Notes: generated by a model from the letters alone, not told the origin. Shown: positions 6,124 through 13,484, numbered from the stretch's first letter. The stretch: DNA of 13,665 nt from Candidatus Fermentibacterota bacterium (GCA_016928395.1 JAFGKV010000026.1:1-13665); one strand, 5' to 3'. Numbers and translations are program-made.

Positions 6124-6273
6124 AAGGCGACTATCTCTGATGAGGTGGCCCGTTGGTATTCGTTGTCGTGAAACCCACGGCCAGCACACTCGGAACGGAA
6201 GTCGGGTGAATGCAGGAATGCATGAAGGCGGAGAAAATGGGCGAGCTGCGGATTTGCAGAGGATCCGAGGATC

Positions 6274-6298
6274 AACCCATGAGGGACTCTCATGGGTT
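6274..6298 (-). terminator. Stop-codon hairpin ending unit 3
   Basis: Perfect 10-bp arms AACCCATGAG (6274-6283) and CTCATGGGTT (6289-6298) with a 5-nt loop. The TGA stop of the HD-domain gene (6292-6290) lies inside the 5' arm on the minus strand. No T-run follows the 3' arm. The strongest stem in the window; it probably marks the transcript end or protects the 3' end. Confidence 0.55.
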
Positions 6299-7096
6299 CG
6301 GGCTTGGCGGCGTGGTGCCGATGCGTCCCCCGATATGGCATCGCAACTGCGCCATCCAGGGCTGCAGCATCGGAGTATCCGGCAACCGGTCGGTGATCGT
6401 GTCGACGAAGCTTCGTCTGGCAAGCCGGCGAAGTGCCGGAAGGCAGTTCATGTCATAGGTCCAGGAGAGCTGCATCAGAAGCATGTCGCCGACTGTGCGA
6501 AGGTTCCCAGTTGAACAGCTATGGGTGCTCGTGATCTCATCGATAACCTCCGGCGATGGGGTTCGATCGAGACTGAGGTGGGGGATCATCCTCTGGAGCA
6601 TCAGACCTCCGTCCTGGTCTATCGCATCGATCACAACACGCATTATGTCGAGCTTGTCAGCGTCACGGAGCACGGCCAGAAATGCTGAACTTCGCGGGGG
6701 TAGGCTGTCGGGAATACGGAATCTATTGTGATATCTCGTGCCGTCTAGCAGAAGCTGACAGTCGTTGGGCGCGACGCAGGCGAGTATTTCACTCTCCGTG
6801 AGTATCATCCACCCGCGTTCACCATGATTCAGAGAATGTGCATCGGCATAGGTCCCGTGCTCAGTGAACTGGACAAAACGGCCCACGTCGTGTACCAGCC
6901 CCAGTGCCTCCATGGTGATCGTATCTCCCCGGGGCCAGGCCAGCTCTCGAGTGAGCCCCGACGCTTCTTTTGCGACCCGTTCGGAATGACTCGCCTTGAT
7001 GTTGAGTAAAGGATGCCCACCGTCGCGCCCGGATGTGAAAAGCTCGACGTAGCTCTTCCACCACTTTCGCACGCACCCCAGTTGCGGCAGCGTCAT
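6290..7096 (-). CDS. HD-domain metal-dependent phosphohydrolase
   Basis: About 268 residues, cytoplasmic. It carries the HD superfamily pattern: H37 (in KASHSERVAKE), H69-D70 (LVHDVGRF), histidines in the segment TYADAHSLNHGERGW, H123 (RYHN) and the late Asp in LRDADKLDI. These are the metal ligands of HD phosphohydrolases, which cleave phosphomonoesters or nucleotides; no particular substrate is indicated. A GTG at 7144 would add 16 residues; I chose the ATG at 7096 because family similarity starts at the WWKSYVELF segment, though neither start has a strong ribosome site. Third intact gene of unit 3, 58 nt after the membrane-protein gene (10 nt with the GTG start). Its stop codon lies in a strong hairpin. 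Confidence 0.85.
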   Translation of the reverse strand: MTLPQLGCVRKWWKSYVELFTSGRDGGHPLLNIKASHSERVAKEASGLTRELAWPRGDTITMEALGLVHDVGRFVQFTEHGTYADAHSLNHGERGWMILTESEILACVAPNDCQLLLDGTRYHNRFRIPDSLPPRSSAFLAVLRDADKLDIMRVVIDAIDQDGGLMLQRMIPHLSLDRTPSPEVIDEITSTHSCSTGNLRTVGDMLLMQLSWTYDMNCLPALRRLARRSFVDTITDRLPDTPMLQPWMAQLRCHIGGRIGTTPPSPNP

Positions 7097-7154
7097 GGGC
7101 GAACGTCTCGGAGGGAGTCCGAAAGACCCCACACGGGCCAGCACAACGCCGCCA

Positions 7155-7760
7155 TCAGTGGTCGTCCCGTTTCTCGAACATCAGCGGCAAGACGATGTCA
7201 CTCGTGCAGCAGGGAATCCACACCGCCAGGAACAGGAACACGACTATCAGCGCTCCAAGAATCGGGTCAGGCGATCCGTCCATTGCCATTGTCATGTGAA
7301 AGAGCGAGGCCCAGGTGCTCAGAAAGACGTGGCCGGCGTGGGGAACCCGGGTGTGGGGCCACACATACCCTATGAGAATGCCCAATGCGGCCAGCGGATT
7401 CACCAGCCACCACTTTTCGATGAACCCAAGATGAATGCCCCTATTGGGGATTTGCAGCAGCCACTCGCCAACGAATGGGATAACCGAGTCACTGAGAGTC
7501 GCGACGCCGACAGACCCCACATACCCCACCAGCAGGGTCCATCCAAGCCTGCCGTGTGAGTGACGGCGGTACATAGCTGCGGTCACCAAAGCGCTGAGGA
7601 GTACGTGAAGTGGATGCAAGGACCAGAACAGCACCGTGGACGTAGTCTGAGGGACGTGGAGCACCGCCACTAGAACCATGACGACTGCCCCGGACAGCGC
7701 TCCCACCGCCGTGAACGGGGAGTGCCGCCGCAACTCGCGGGCGATATGCGACGGGGTCAC
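7155..7760 (-). CDS. Histidine-rich multi-pass membrane protein, family not recognised
   Basis: 201 residues with about six hydrophobic segments (roughly 17-35, 42-64, 73-98, 118-134, 144-158, 167-183). Histidines cluster at or near membrane faces: H35, H49, H52, H67, H69, H110, H136, H141, H144, H155, with D91 and D161 also near the membrane and a CC pair at 184-185. That pattern would suit a metal-ion channel or permease, or a heme-binding membrane protein, but I do not recognise the family and assign no function. The GTG start forms a GTGA overlap with the TGA of the radical SAM gene, so the two are translationally coupled. No signal peptide is apparent apart from the first membrane segment. 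Confidence 0.75.
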   Translation of the reverse strand: MTPSHIARELRRHSPFTAVGALSGAVVMVLVAVLHVPQTTSTVLFWSLHPLHVLLSALVTAAMYRRHSHGRLGWTLLVGYVGSVGVATLSDSVIPFVGEWLLQIPNRGIHLGFIEKWWLVNPLAALGILIGYVWPHTRVPHAGHVFLSTWASLFHMTMAMDGSPDPILGALIVVFLFLAVWIPCCTSDIVLPLMFEKRDDH

Positions 7761-8716
7761 ACGCGCTCCTCCTGTGTGCCTATCCGCTCAGTGGCCACGT
7801 AGAACACCTCCAACCCCCTTCGCTCGGCTCGAATGCTGCGGGTGCGGAGCAGTTCTCCGAGGTACTTCGCGACTTCGTTCTTGTGCATCTCGAACACATG
7901 GCCGATCTGATCGGCCGTGCACGGTCGGCGTGTCAGCATTGCCAGGATGGTCTCTGCGTTCGCCGCCACATCTGCTGAGTGTGAAGCACTGAAGTCTCCG
8001 ATGACCTCTGCGGGAGGGGCGAAGAGCCCCGCAAGGGCAGTCATGCGATCCCGGGAGAGCGGCTTGACAAACTCCTCGGCACACGGTCGAACCGCAGTGT
8101 TCAAGTGAACCTTCTCCGGCTGAAGAGACTTTACGAGAGCGGCGATCTTCTCCACGTCGGCGGGGATGGAGTTCATCCCCCAGACGATAAATACCTCCAC
8201 CCAGAGCTCACCCCCAAACTCCTGGCGGAAGCGCCGTTGCCCCTCTATCATGCGATCGAACGAGCCGACGGTATCGGGCCGGTTGATCTGGGCCCATGAA
8301 GCCTCATCCCACGCGCTGAGCGAGACCTTCACGACATGGGCGGAGGCTGCGGCCTCCCGCACGGCCGGATCCCAGAGTAGAGAACCATTGGTGAGCACCG
8401 CCACGGGCGTGCTCGTCGTGGCTCTTACATGCCGGATGACCTCGCCAAACCCTGAATGAAGTGTAGGTTCACCTGACCCCGAAAGGGTCATGTAGTCAGC
8501 CGTTCCTCCGGCCTGAAGCCATTGGGTGAGTTCGTCGAGAACCTCGACGGTCGGCACGTACTCGGCTCTGGTCAGAGTCTTGTGCGTGGTGCGCCCCAAC
8601 TGGCAGAACACGCAATCGTAGCTGCATGTCTTGAACGGGACCAGATCAATCCCCAGTGACAGGCCAAACCGCCTCGAGGGCACAGGGCCGAACAGGTAGC
8701 GGTAGTTGCTTTTCAT
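7757..8716 (-). CDS. Radical SAM protein with C-terminal winged helix
   Basis: 319 residues. After FGPVPSRRFGLSLGIDLVPF comes the CxxxCxxC motif CSYDCVFC (C31, C35, C38), which binds the [4Fe-4S] cluster cleaving S-adenosylmethionine. Further radical SAM signs are SGSGEPTLH (the SAM-binding region), AVLTNGSLL and KVSLSAWDE. Residues from about 250 (TRRPCTADQIGHVFEMHKNE) form a winged-helix-like tail. This architecture, with the FGPVPSRR opening, is a widespread anaerobe family of unproven reaction, loosely grouped with NifB/wyosine-type enzymes. The ATG at 8716 overlaps the stop of the upstream def fragment (ATGA), and GGAAG/AAGG precede it; a TTG at 8743 would run into that fragment and is rejected. 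It is followed by the membrane protein with a 4-nt overlap. Confidence 0.9.
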   Translation of the reverse strand: MKSNYRYLFGPVPSRRFGLSLGIDLVPFKTCSYDCVFCQLGRTTHKTLTRAEYVPTVEVLDELTQWLQAGGTADYMTLSGSGEPTLHSGFGEVIRHVRATTSTPVAVLTNGSLLWDPAVREAAASAHVVKVSLSAWDEASWAQINRPDTVGSFDRMIEGQRRFRQEFGGELWVEVFIVWGMNSIPADVEKIAALVKSLQPEKVHLNTAVRPCAEEFVKPLSRDRMTALAGLFAPPAEVIGDFSASHSADVAANAETILAMLTRRPCTADQIGHVFEMHKNEVAKYLGELLRTRSIRAERRGLEVFYVATERIGTQEERV

Positions 8717-8844
8717 TGCCTTGCTTCCGTGGTATGATGCCAAAGATCCACGCTGCGCTGATCAATGATCAGGATGCCGTGAAGGTGATCAACTTCGTGC
8801 TGCACACTACGCGCCAGGATGCCCTCCAGCAGGTGTAGACTCAT
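8713..8844 (-). pseudogene. def: C-terminal fragment of peptide deformylase
   Basis: The frame of 43 codons reads MSLHLLEGILARSVQHEVDH then LHGILIIDQR and a short divergent tail. This matches motif 3 of peptide deformylase (EG-LAR--QHE-DHL-G-L--D), whose HExxH histidines and glutamate bind the catalytic metal. The upstream two-thirds, with the GxGxAAxQ and EGCLS motifs, are absent; the frame meets a stop 12 codons before the ATG and no EGCLS-like remnant appears further up. It cannot be a working deformylase. Yet the fragment has a GGGAG ribosome site seven bases before its ATG, no frameshift, and a TGA that overlaps the radical SAM ATG, so it may still be translated, perhaps as a coupling leader peptide. 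Confidence 0.7.
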
Positions 8845-8864
8845 CACATATCTCCCTGCCAGTG

Positions 8865-8887
8865 TGATGCGACGCCATCACGGCGTC
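8865..8887 (-). promoter_or_regulatory. Two mutually exclusive leader hairpins
   Basis: GACGCC (8871-8876) pairs with GGCGTC (8882-8887), while TGATG (8865-8869) pairs with CATCA (8876-8880). The two pairings share bases, so only one can form. They lie in the leader between the putative promoter and the GGGAG ribosome site of the def fragment. This layout could support attenuation or translation control; the stems are short. Confidence 0.25.
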
Positions 8888-8916
8888 CGGCTCACGTCAT
8901 GCGTCTCAAGAAATAG

Positions 8917-8945
8917 AATATATATATGCAATGCTCGTGCCTGAA
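8917..8945 (-). promoter_or_regulatory. Putative sigma-70-type promoter of unit 3
   Basis: On the minus strand TTCAGG (8945-8940), a 17-nt spacer, then TATATT (8922-8917), one base from the TATAAT consensus and embedded in an AT-rich run unusual for this G+C-rich sequence. It lies about 73 nt upstream of the def-fragment start. Confidence 0.45.
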
Positions 8946-9195
8946 GCACCGGACCCGGGAGAAAGGCCTGCAAATCAAGGTTTCTTGCCGTAGGACTGTG
9001 CGGCCACATCCTCATTCGCAAAGGCCAAGGGTAGCATCTTTGCGACTCATGCCGGTCCATACAGCCGCTTCACTGCGATACTTCCGAGAGACGCAGGAAC
9101 AGGGAGCCGCCACGCACGACGGAGTCCTCGGATGAGAATGAAATCGTGCATCTTGGCGGACGATTGGGCGTACGGCAGAGGTGGGGGAGGGGAGG

Positions 9196-9234
9196 GAGGT
9201 AGTCACCGCGGAGCATTGCGAAGTGAGCTGCCTC
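9196..9234 (-). terminator. Stop-codon hairpin and C-rich tract ending dinB
   Basis: Arms 9196-9206 and 9223-9234 form 11 base pairs interrupted by one mismatch and one bulge. The TGA of dinB (9205-9203) lies in the 3' arm on the minus strand. Directly after it the transcript would be very C/T-rich and G-poor (complement of 9181-9199), which would also suit Rho loading. No T-run is present. Confidence 0.35.
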
Positions 9235-10396
9235 GCCGGATGGCGTAGGTGCCGAAGCGATCGCGCACCGTGTCCACCGCCCGCTGGAGCGCGGGGGTCT
9301 CGGTCGAGGTCTCCTCCCACAACTGAAGCTGACGGACCGGCGGGACAAGCCCGCTGACTCCCACGCCGACAAGACGTATGGGCCGTGCCGGCTTCCATGC
9401 TCGGGCAAACAGCGCCAGGGCAGTGCCGCCGATTAGCTCATCTCCATCCGCTGCCTCCTTCAAGCGCGTCTGCCGGGAGATTGTCGAGAAATCCGCCCAG
9501 CGCAGCTTCAGCTTCACCACCGTGGCGGCCATGCCGGCTTTTCGTAGCCGCCGGCCTACCGTGTCAGCCAGTTCACGGATTGTGCCGCGGAGCATAGCGC
9601 TGTCCGCTACATCCCTGGGGAAGGTGACTTCCTGGCTGATGGATTTGATGTCGTGGGTGGACACCACAGGGCTGGTATCAGAGCCACGCGCGCGGGCATT
9701 CAATTCGCGGCCGTACTGGCCAAACATCTCGACCAGCTCGTCCACAGGACAGAGGGCCAAGTCTCCGATCGTCTTCACGCCCCGCTGCGCGAGGCGTTCC
9801 TCAGTCTTGGGGCCGACACCCCACAGCATCCGCACGGGGAGGGGCGCGAGGAAAGGTCCCTCGGTGCCGGGGGGCACAATCGTCACGGCGTTGGGAGGGT
9901 ATCCTCGAGGTGCCGACGCCTTGCCAACTTCAGTGGCGATCTTTGCCACGAGCTTGTTGGAGGCGACTCCCACCGAGCAGGGCAATCCGAGCCGGTCTCG
10001 GACATCGGCCTGAAGGCGCTGGGCCAGAGATTGAGCGTCCTCAAAACCATGGGTAATATCGACGAACGCCTCGTCTATGGACACCTGCTCCACCGCAGGA
10101 CTCACGGCACGGAGGGATTCCATGACCGCCTGCGACATCTCATCGTACGCCTCGTAATGCCCCGGGATCACCAGGAGGTCCGGGCATGCCCTGAGGGCTT
10201 GGGCCATGGGCATTGCCGATCGTACACCGAACATCCGGGCCGGATAGGAGCAGGAGGCGACTACCCCGCGCTGGCGGGGAGTTCCGCCGACGGCGAAGCG
10301 CGCGCCTCGCAACGTGGGATCCCTGAGTTCCTCCACCGAACAGAAGAACGCATCGAGATCAAGATGGAGAATGACCCTCTGTGCCGGAATCATCAT
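9203..10396 (-). CDS. dinB: DNA polymerase IV (Y-family translesion polymerase)
   Basis: 397 residues, the usual bacterial length. The palm carries the catalytic carboxylates in HLDLDAFFCSVEE (D13) and SIDEAFVD (D108, E109). The fingers stretch VASCSYPARMFGVRSAMPM, the helix-hairpin-helix segment PLPVRMLWGVGPKTEERLAQ and a little-finger domain from about residue 245 follow in the standard order. Pol IV copies past damaged template bases and causes untargeted mutations. The start is one of two adjacent ATG codons (10396 or 10393); the ribosome site is weak. It lies 126 nt after the HD-GYP gene and is separated from it by a hairpin, so it is probably transcribed on its own. I looked for LexA-type boxes upstream and saw none. 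Confidence 0.95.
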   Translation of the reverse strand: MMIPAQRVILHLDLDAFFCSVEELRDPTLRGARFAVGGTPRQRGVVASCSYPARMFGVRSAMPMAQALRACPDLLVIPGHYEAYDEMSQAVMESLRAVSPAVEQVSIDEAFVDITHGFEDAQSLAQRLQADVRDRLGLPCSVGVASNKLVAKIATEVGKASAPRGYPPNAVTIVPPGTEGPFLAPLPVRMLWGVGPKTEERLAQRGVKTIGDLALCPVDELVEMFGQYGRELNARARGSDTSPVVSTHDIKSISQEVTFPRDVADSAMLRGTIRELADTVGRRLRKAGMAATVVKLKLRWADFSTISRQTRLKEAADGDELIGGTALALFARAWKPARPIRLVGVGVSGLVPPVRQLQLWEETSTETPALQRAVDTVRDRFGTYAIRRGSSLRNAPR

Positions 10397-10506
10397 CGCT
10401 GGCTCTCGGCTTTCGGCTGGTTGCTCTCTGTGAATGGAAAACCGCTTCGAGCGTTCCGCAGGCCTTGGGGGGCGGCGGACTTCATGGGCGTTTCCGTTGG
10501 CAGTCC

Positions 10507-10531
10507 ACGGCGTAGGGGTGCACTACGCCGT
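10507..10531 (-). terminator. Stop-codon hairpin ending the two-component unit
   Basis: Perfect 9-bp arms ACGGCGTAG (10507-10515) and CTACGCCGT (10523-10531) enclose a 7-nt loop. The TAG stop of the HD-GYP gene (10525-10523) forms part of the 5' arm on the minus strand. No T-run follows. Confidence 0.55.
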
Positions 10532-11599
10532 TCTGGCTTCCCGCGCGGCCACCCGTTCGATGATCTCCTCGATGGCCGGAAGCGCGACATGAAACGCATC
10601 CACAAGACTCGGATCAAAGGCCATGCCGGAGAGTCGGTTTACTTCCCGTACCGCCTCACCGCGCGGCCAACTGGGCTTGTAGGGCCGTGGGGAGATGAGG
10701 GCATCGAATACATCACACAGGCTGACAATACGCCCTTCTATGGGTATGTCCTCCCGGGCCAGGCCGCGGGGGTATCCCGTGCCGTCCCATCGTTCGTGGT
10801 GCGTGTAGGCAATAGTGGCCGCCATGCGCATCAGGGTCGAGCGATGCCCCGAGAGCAGCTCGGCGCCAATGACCGTGTGGCGCTGCATGACAGCGCGTTC
10901 TTCGGCGCTTAGGGCACTGGGCTTGAGGAGGATGCGGTCAGGTATTCCGATCTTGCCCACATCGTGCATCGGGCTGGCGCTGAGCACTAGGTCTGCCTGC
11001 GCATCCGAGAGGCCCGCAGTTCTGGCGACCAGCGCGCAGTATTGGCTCATGCGCATGATGTGCACCCCGGTACCGGTATCGTGGAACTCGGCCGCCCGGC
11101 TCAGACGATGAATGATCTCCAACCGCGTCTGATGAAGCTCCTCGGTTCGCTCTCGAACCTTCTGCTCCAGAATGACATTCTGCTGGCGAAGATCTTCGTA
11201 CAGGAGCCTGACCTCGATGAGATTTCGGATCCTCGTGGCAACCTCGACGGGATCGAAAGGCTTCGTCAGGAAGTCTTTGGCTCCAGACTCCAGCGCCCTG
11301 ATCCGCACGGCCTGATCGGGATCAGCCGTGAGCACGAGGATCGGGACATAACCGTCGGTGGTCTTCGTGCTGAGGTGCTGCATGACCTCGAACCCGTCCA
11401 TGCCGGGCATATGCAGGTCCAGCAGCAGGAGGTCGGGACGGAACGCCTCGTACAGGTCGGCAACCGTGCGGGGGTCCGAAGTGGAGAGGTAGTTTTCGTA
11501 GCCGGCCTTTCCGAGTAGTTGCTCAAGAAGCCGGGTGTTCGCGGGTTCGTCATCAACGACTAGAATGCGGGCTTGGACGATTCTGTCAGGTGTGATCAT
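10523..11599 (-). CDS. Response regulator with HD-GYP phosphodiesterase output domain
   Basis: 358 residues. The N-terminal receiver (about 8-128) has the acidic pair in ILVVDDEPAN, the phosphoacceptor D61 in LLLLDLHMPGMDG and the conserved Lys in LTKPFDP. A coiled coil (VILEQKVRERTEELHQTRLE) links it to an HD-GYP domain with HDVGKIGIPD, HHERWDGTGYP and DVFDALISPRPYK. HD-GYP domains hydrolyse cyclic-di-GMP, and all hallmark residues are present, so it is probably active. The ATG at 11599 begins just ahead of the receiver and overlaps the kinase gene by 14 nt; a start 15 codons upstream lies deeper inside the kinase gene and is unlikely. The overlapping kinase is the obvious phosphodonor. Targets (motility, biofilm, other) are not indicated. 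Confidence 0.92.
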   Translation of the reverse strand: MITPDRIVQARILVVDDEPANTRLLEQLLGKAGYENYLSTSDPRTVADLYEAFRPDLLLLDLHMPGMDGFEVMQHLSTKTTDGYVPILVLTADPDQAVRIRALESGAKDFLTKPFDPVEVATRIRNLIEVRLLYEDLRQQNVILEQKVRERTEELHQTRLEIIHRLSRAAEFHDTGTGVHIMRMSQYCALVARTAGLSDAQADLVLSASPMHDVGKIGIPDRILLKPSALSAEERAVMQRHTVIGAELLSGHRSTLMRMAATIAYTHHERWDGTGYPRGLAREDIPIEGRIVSLCDVFDALISPRPYKPSWPRGEAVREVNRLSGMAFDPSLVDAFHVALPAIEEIIERVAAREARTA

Positions 11600-13484
11600 G
11601 AGCGTTGTCCGGAGCTGGAGATGGTGACGATGTGAGTAGCGCATCGATGGTCTTCAGAAACTTAGGCACGTCAAGGGGTTTGGTAAGGCATTGGACGATT
11701 CGCGCATGTTCCAGTTCCTCCATCTCGTGAGGCATGGCGCTGGCAGTGACGACGACCACTGGGATGGCCGAGGTGAGGTCGTCGGACTGGAGTCTCCTCA
11801 GCACTTCCACCCCGCTGATGTCCGGAAGCCGTATGTCCAATAGCAGCAGATCGGGAAGATGGGCGCGTGCCATCTCGAGGCCCAGGCGGCCTTGACCCGC
11901 GTGCAGCAGCTTGAGAGAAGGCCTCCGGTGGAGGATCTGCCGCACCAAGGCCACGTTGGCCAGATCGTCCTCGATGTAGAGGATGGTACCTCCCGCTGCG
12001 GCTGTTCCATTCGCGAGCTCTTTGGATGGGGGGGCGGGGAGCGCTGAAGACGGGGGTGCTTCAGGCAGGGTGATGATGAAGCAGGTGCCGAGGCTCTCCG
12101 TGCTGGTGAAGGAGATTGTCCCACCCATGAGTGTCACGAGATGCTTGGTGATGGCCAGCCCGATTCCCGTCCCCCCCATGCCGCCATCGTCTGCTCGGAA
12201 TCGTTCAAACGGGGTGAACACGAGCGCGTGCTTCTCTGGAGGGATCCCGTACCCTGTGTCGGTCACGCTCAGTTGGATTGCGCCATTGCCCGACCGCCGA
12301 GCTTCCACGCGTACCAGCCCTCCATCGCGATTGTACTTGATGGCATTGGAGAGCAAGTTGAGCATCACCTGGCGGAGTCGACTGGTGTCCGCGTGTACGG
12401 CGAGAGTGCGCTCGTCCTGAAGATCCACATGCATGGTGATCGTGCGCCCATCAGCCAGGGGGCGAACGCTAACCACCGTTTCACGGACCAAGGAACCGAT
12501 CGTCACGGGCTCAATAATGAGTTTGATACGGCCCGCTTCGATTCTGGCGAGATCCAGCAGCTCGCTGATGAGTCCGAGCAGGTGGCGCCCCGACGCCAGG
12601 ATCTCCTCCACGCCGTGCCGCTGGTTCGGCGTCAGCGGTTCGTCAGTATCCGTGGCCAGTAGTTGCGAAAACCCCAAGATGGAGTTCAGGGGCGTGCGCA
12701 GCTCATGGCTCATCCGGGAGAGAAACTCCGATTTGGCTCGATTTGCCCGGTCAGCGTCCTGCTTCGCCTCGTACATTGCTTCCTCGGCTCTCCTTCGCTC
12801 CAGCACTTCTTGGCTGAGTCGGGTATTGGCCGCGGCGGTCTCGGCTGTTGTGCGTTCCACCAGCATTTCGTAGTCATCGCGGATCGTCTCGTAGGCCGCC
12901 ATGAGCAAACTGACGACCAGGTAGGCCGCCGCGAACTGCCGGAGGTATACCACGGAGTAGGGTGTAGCGGCGAGACCCCATGTCTCCAGAAGCATGAATC
13001 CCAGGAATACCGCCAACGACGCACCTACCCACCACCACCCACCCCTGCGTCCCTTCAGGTAGAAGGCCCCGGCGGGAAAGCAGAACCACCAGAAGATCCC
13101 CGTCTTCTCCATTCCTCCGGTGTAGAGGAGGAATGCCATCACGAAGAAGGTAAGGAGCATGGTCACGGTCTGGGCACGATCGACGTTTTTGCTGACGCGC
13201 AGGTAGAGCAGCACCAAAGCCCCCAACAGCGCACATACGATCTCCACGAGCCCGACGCCGGGCCTGGCGCTACTACTCGAGGAGATAATGTTGTAGCCGC
13301 CGAATGTCAGCAGCGCGATGATAGTCACCAACGCGAAGACATTGAGAAATCGCACACGGCGCATCACGGTAGATTCAACGCAACCACAGAGCCCACCGGT
13401 AACGAAATCCCGCCACATTTGGCGGAGTCGATCGCCTGGCGGGGCGCCGCATGGTGGGGGCCGTGGGGATTCGGTCGTGGGCAT
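11586..13484 (-). CDS. Membrane hybrid sensor histidine kinase with C-terminal receiver
   Basis: About 632 residues. A ~45-residue cytoplasmic lead is followed by about six membrane segments (from VRFLNVFALVTIIALLTF to FAAAYLVVSLLMAAY), which form the sensor with almost no extracytoplasmic domain. A coiled coil (NTRLSQEVLERRRAEEAMYE) leads to the HisKA dimer with phosphoacceptor His in SHELRTPLNSILGFSQLL. The ATPase has an N box (NLLSNAIKYN), G1 (DTGYGIP), F box (FERF) and G2 (GGTGIGLAIT). A receiver follows with IEDD, DLLLLDIRLPD and CLTKP. ATG 13484 has GAGG six bases upstream; ATG 13499 (five residues longer) is also possible. Hybrid kinase plus overlapping HD-GYP regulator suggests a phosphorelay to cyclic-di-GMP. 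The ligand is unknown. Confidence 0.92.
   Translation of the reverse strand: MPTTESPRPPPCGAPPGDRLRQMWRDFVTGGLCGCVESTVMRRVRFLNVFALVTIIALLTFGGYNIISSSSSARPGVGLVEIVCALLGALVLLYLRVSKNVDRAQTVTMLLTFFVMAFLLYTGGMEKTGIFWWFCFPAGAFYLKGRRGGWWWVGASLAVFLGFMLLETWGLAATPYSVVYLRQFAAAYLVVSLLMAAYETIRDDYEMLVERTTAETAAANTRLSQEVLERRRAEEAMYEAKQDADRANRAKSEFLSRMSHELRTPLNSILGFSQLLATDTDEPLTPNQRHGVEEILASGRHLLGLISELLDLARIEAGRIKLIIEPVTIGSLVRETVVSVRPLADGRTITMHVDLQDERTLAVHADTSRLRQVMLNLLSNAIKYNRDGGLVRVEARRSGNGAIQLSVTDTGYGIPPEKHALVFTPFERFRADDGGMGGTGIGLAITKHLVTLMGGTISFTSTESLGTCFIITLPEAPPSSALPAPPSKELANGTAAAGGTILYIEDDLANVALVRQILHRRPSLKLLHAGQGRLGLEMARAHLPDLLLLDIRLPDISGVEVLRRLQSDDLTSAIPVVVVTASAMPHEMEELEHARIVQCLTKPLDVPKFLKTIDALLTSSPSPAPDNAHDHT

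Larger units (their letters stand above)
5851..6289. promoter_or_regulatory. 439-bp leader/promoter region of unit 4
   Basis: No recognised gene on the minus strand. The stretch holds an 18-bp palindrome (5958-5975), a possible -10-like GATAAT on the minus strand (plus ATTATC at 5984-5989) without a convincing -35, a 6-bp direct repeat (TGTCAC twice, 6031-6046 area), an inverted repeat CGCGACA/TGTCGCG (6061-6067, 6082-6088) and a hairpin AGTCGC/GCGACT (6115-6120, 6127-6132). The density of repeats and the length fit a regulated promoter for the downstream metal-protein genes. I found no good sigma-54 -24/-12 element. Confidence 0.4.
8845..9202. promoter_or_regulatory. 358-bp region between dinB and unit 3
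   Basis: The spacer contains the promoter-like pair at 8917-8945, leader inverted repeats at 8865-8887, and a purine-rich plus-strand tract at 9181-9199 (CT-rich on the transcribed strand just after dinB). I see no believable gene in it. A 69-codon plus-strand frame at 8926-9135 has no family signature or ribosome site. Confidence 0.4.

Noticed and set aside
5974-6423. A 149-codon minus-strand frame in the unit-4 leader
   Set aside because: It overlaps the end of the HD gene in another frame, crosses the strong stop-codon hairpin at 6274-6298, and shows no family signature or ribosome site.
8717-8743. TTG start at 8743 for the radical SAM gene
   Set aside because: These codons overlap the deformylase-like frame, whereas the ATG at 8716 gives a standard ATGA coupling and begins right before the conserved FGPVPSRR segment.
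10397-10522. LexA/SOS box upstream of dinB
   Set aside because: No GAAC-N4-GTTC or CTGT-N8-ACAG palindrome is present; the closest string (GAACGCTCGAAG) breaks the symmetry.
9653-10912. A 419-codon plus-strand frame across dinB and the HD-GYP gene
   Set aside because: It spans two well-supported minus-strand genes and their spacer, has Arg/Gly/His-rich composition and no recognisable domain; typical of antisense frames at high G+C.
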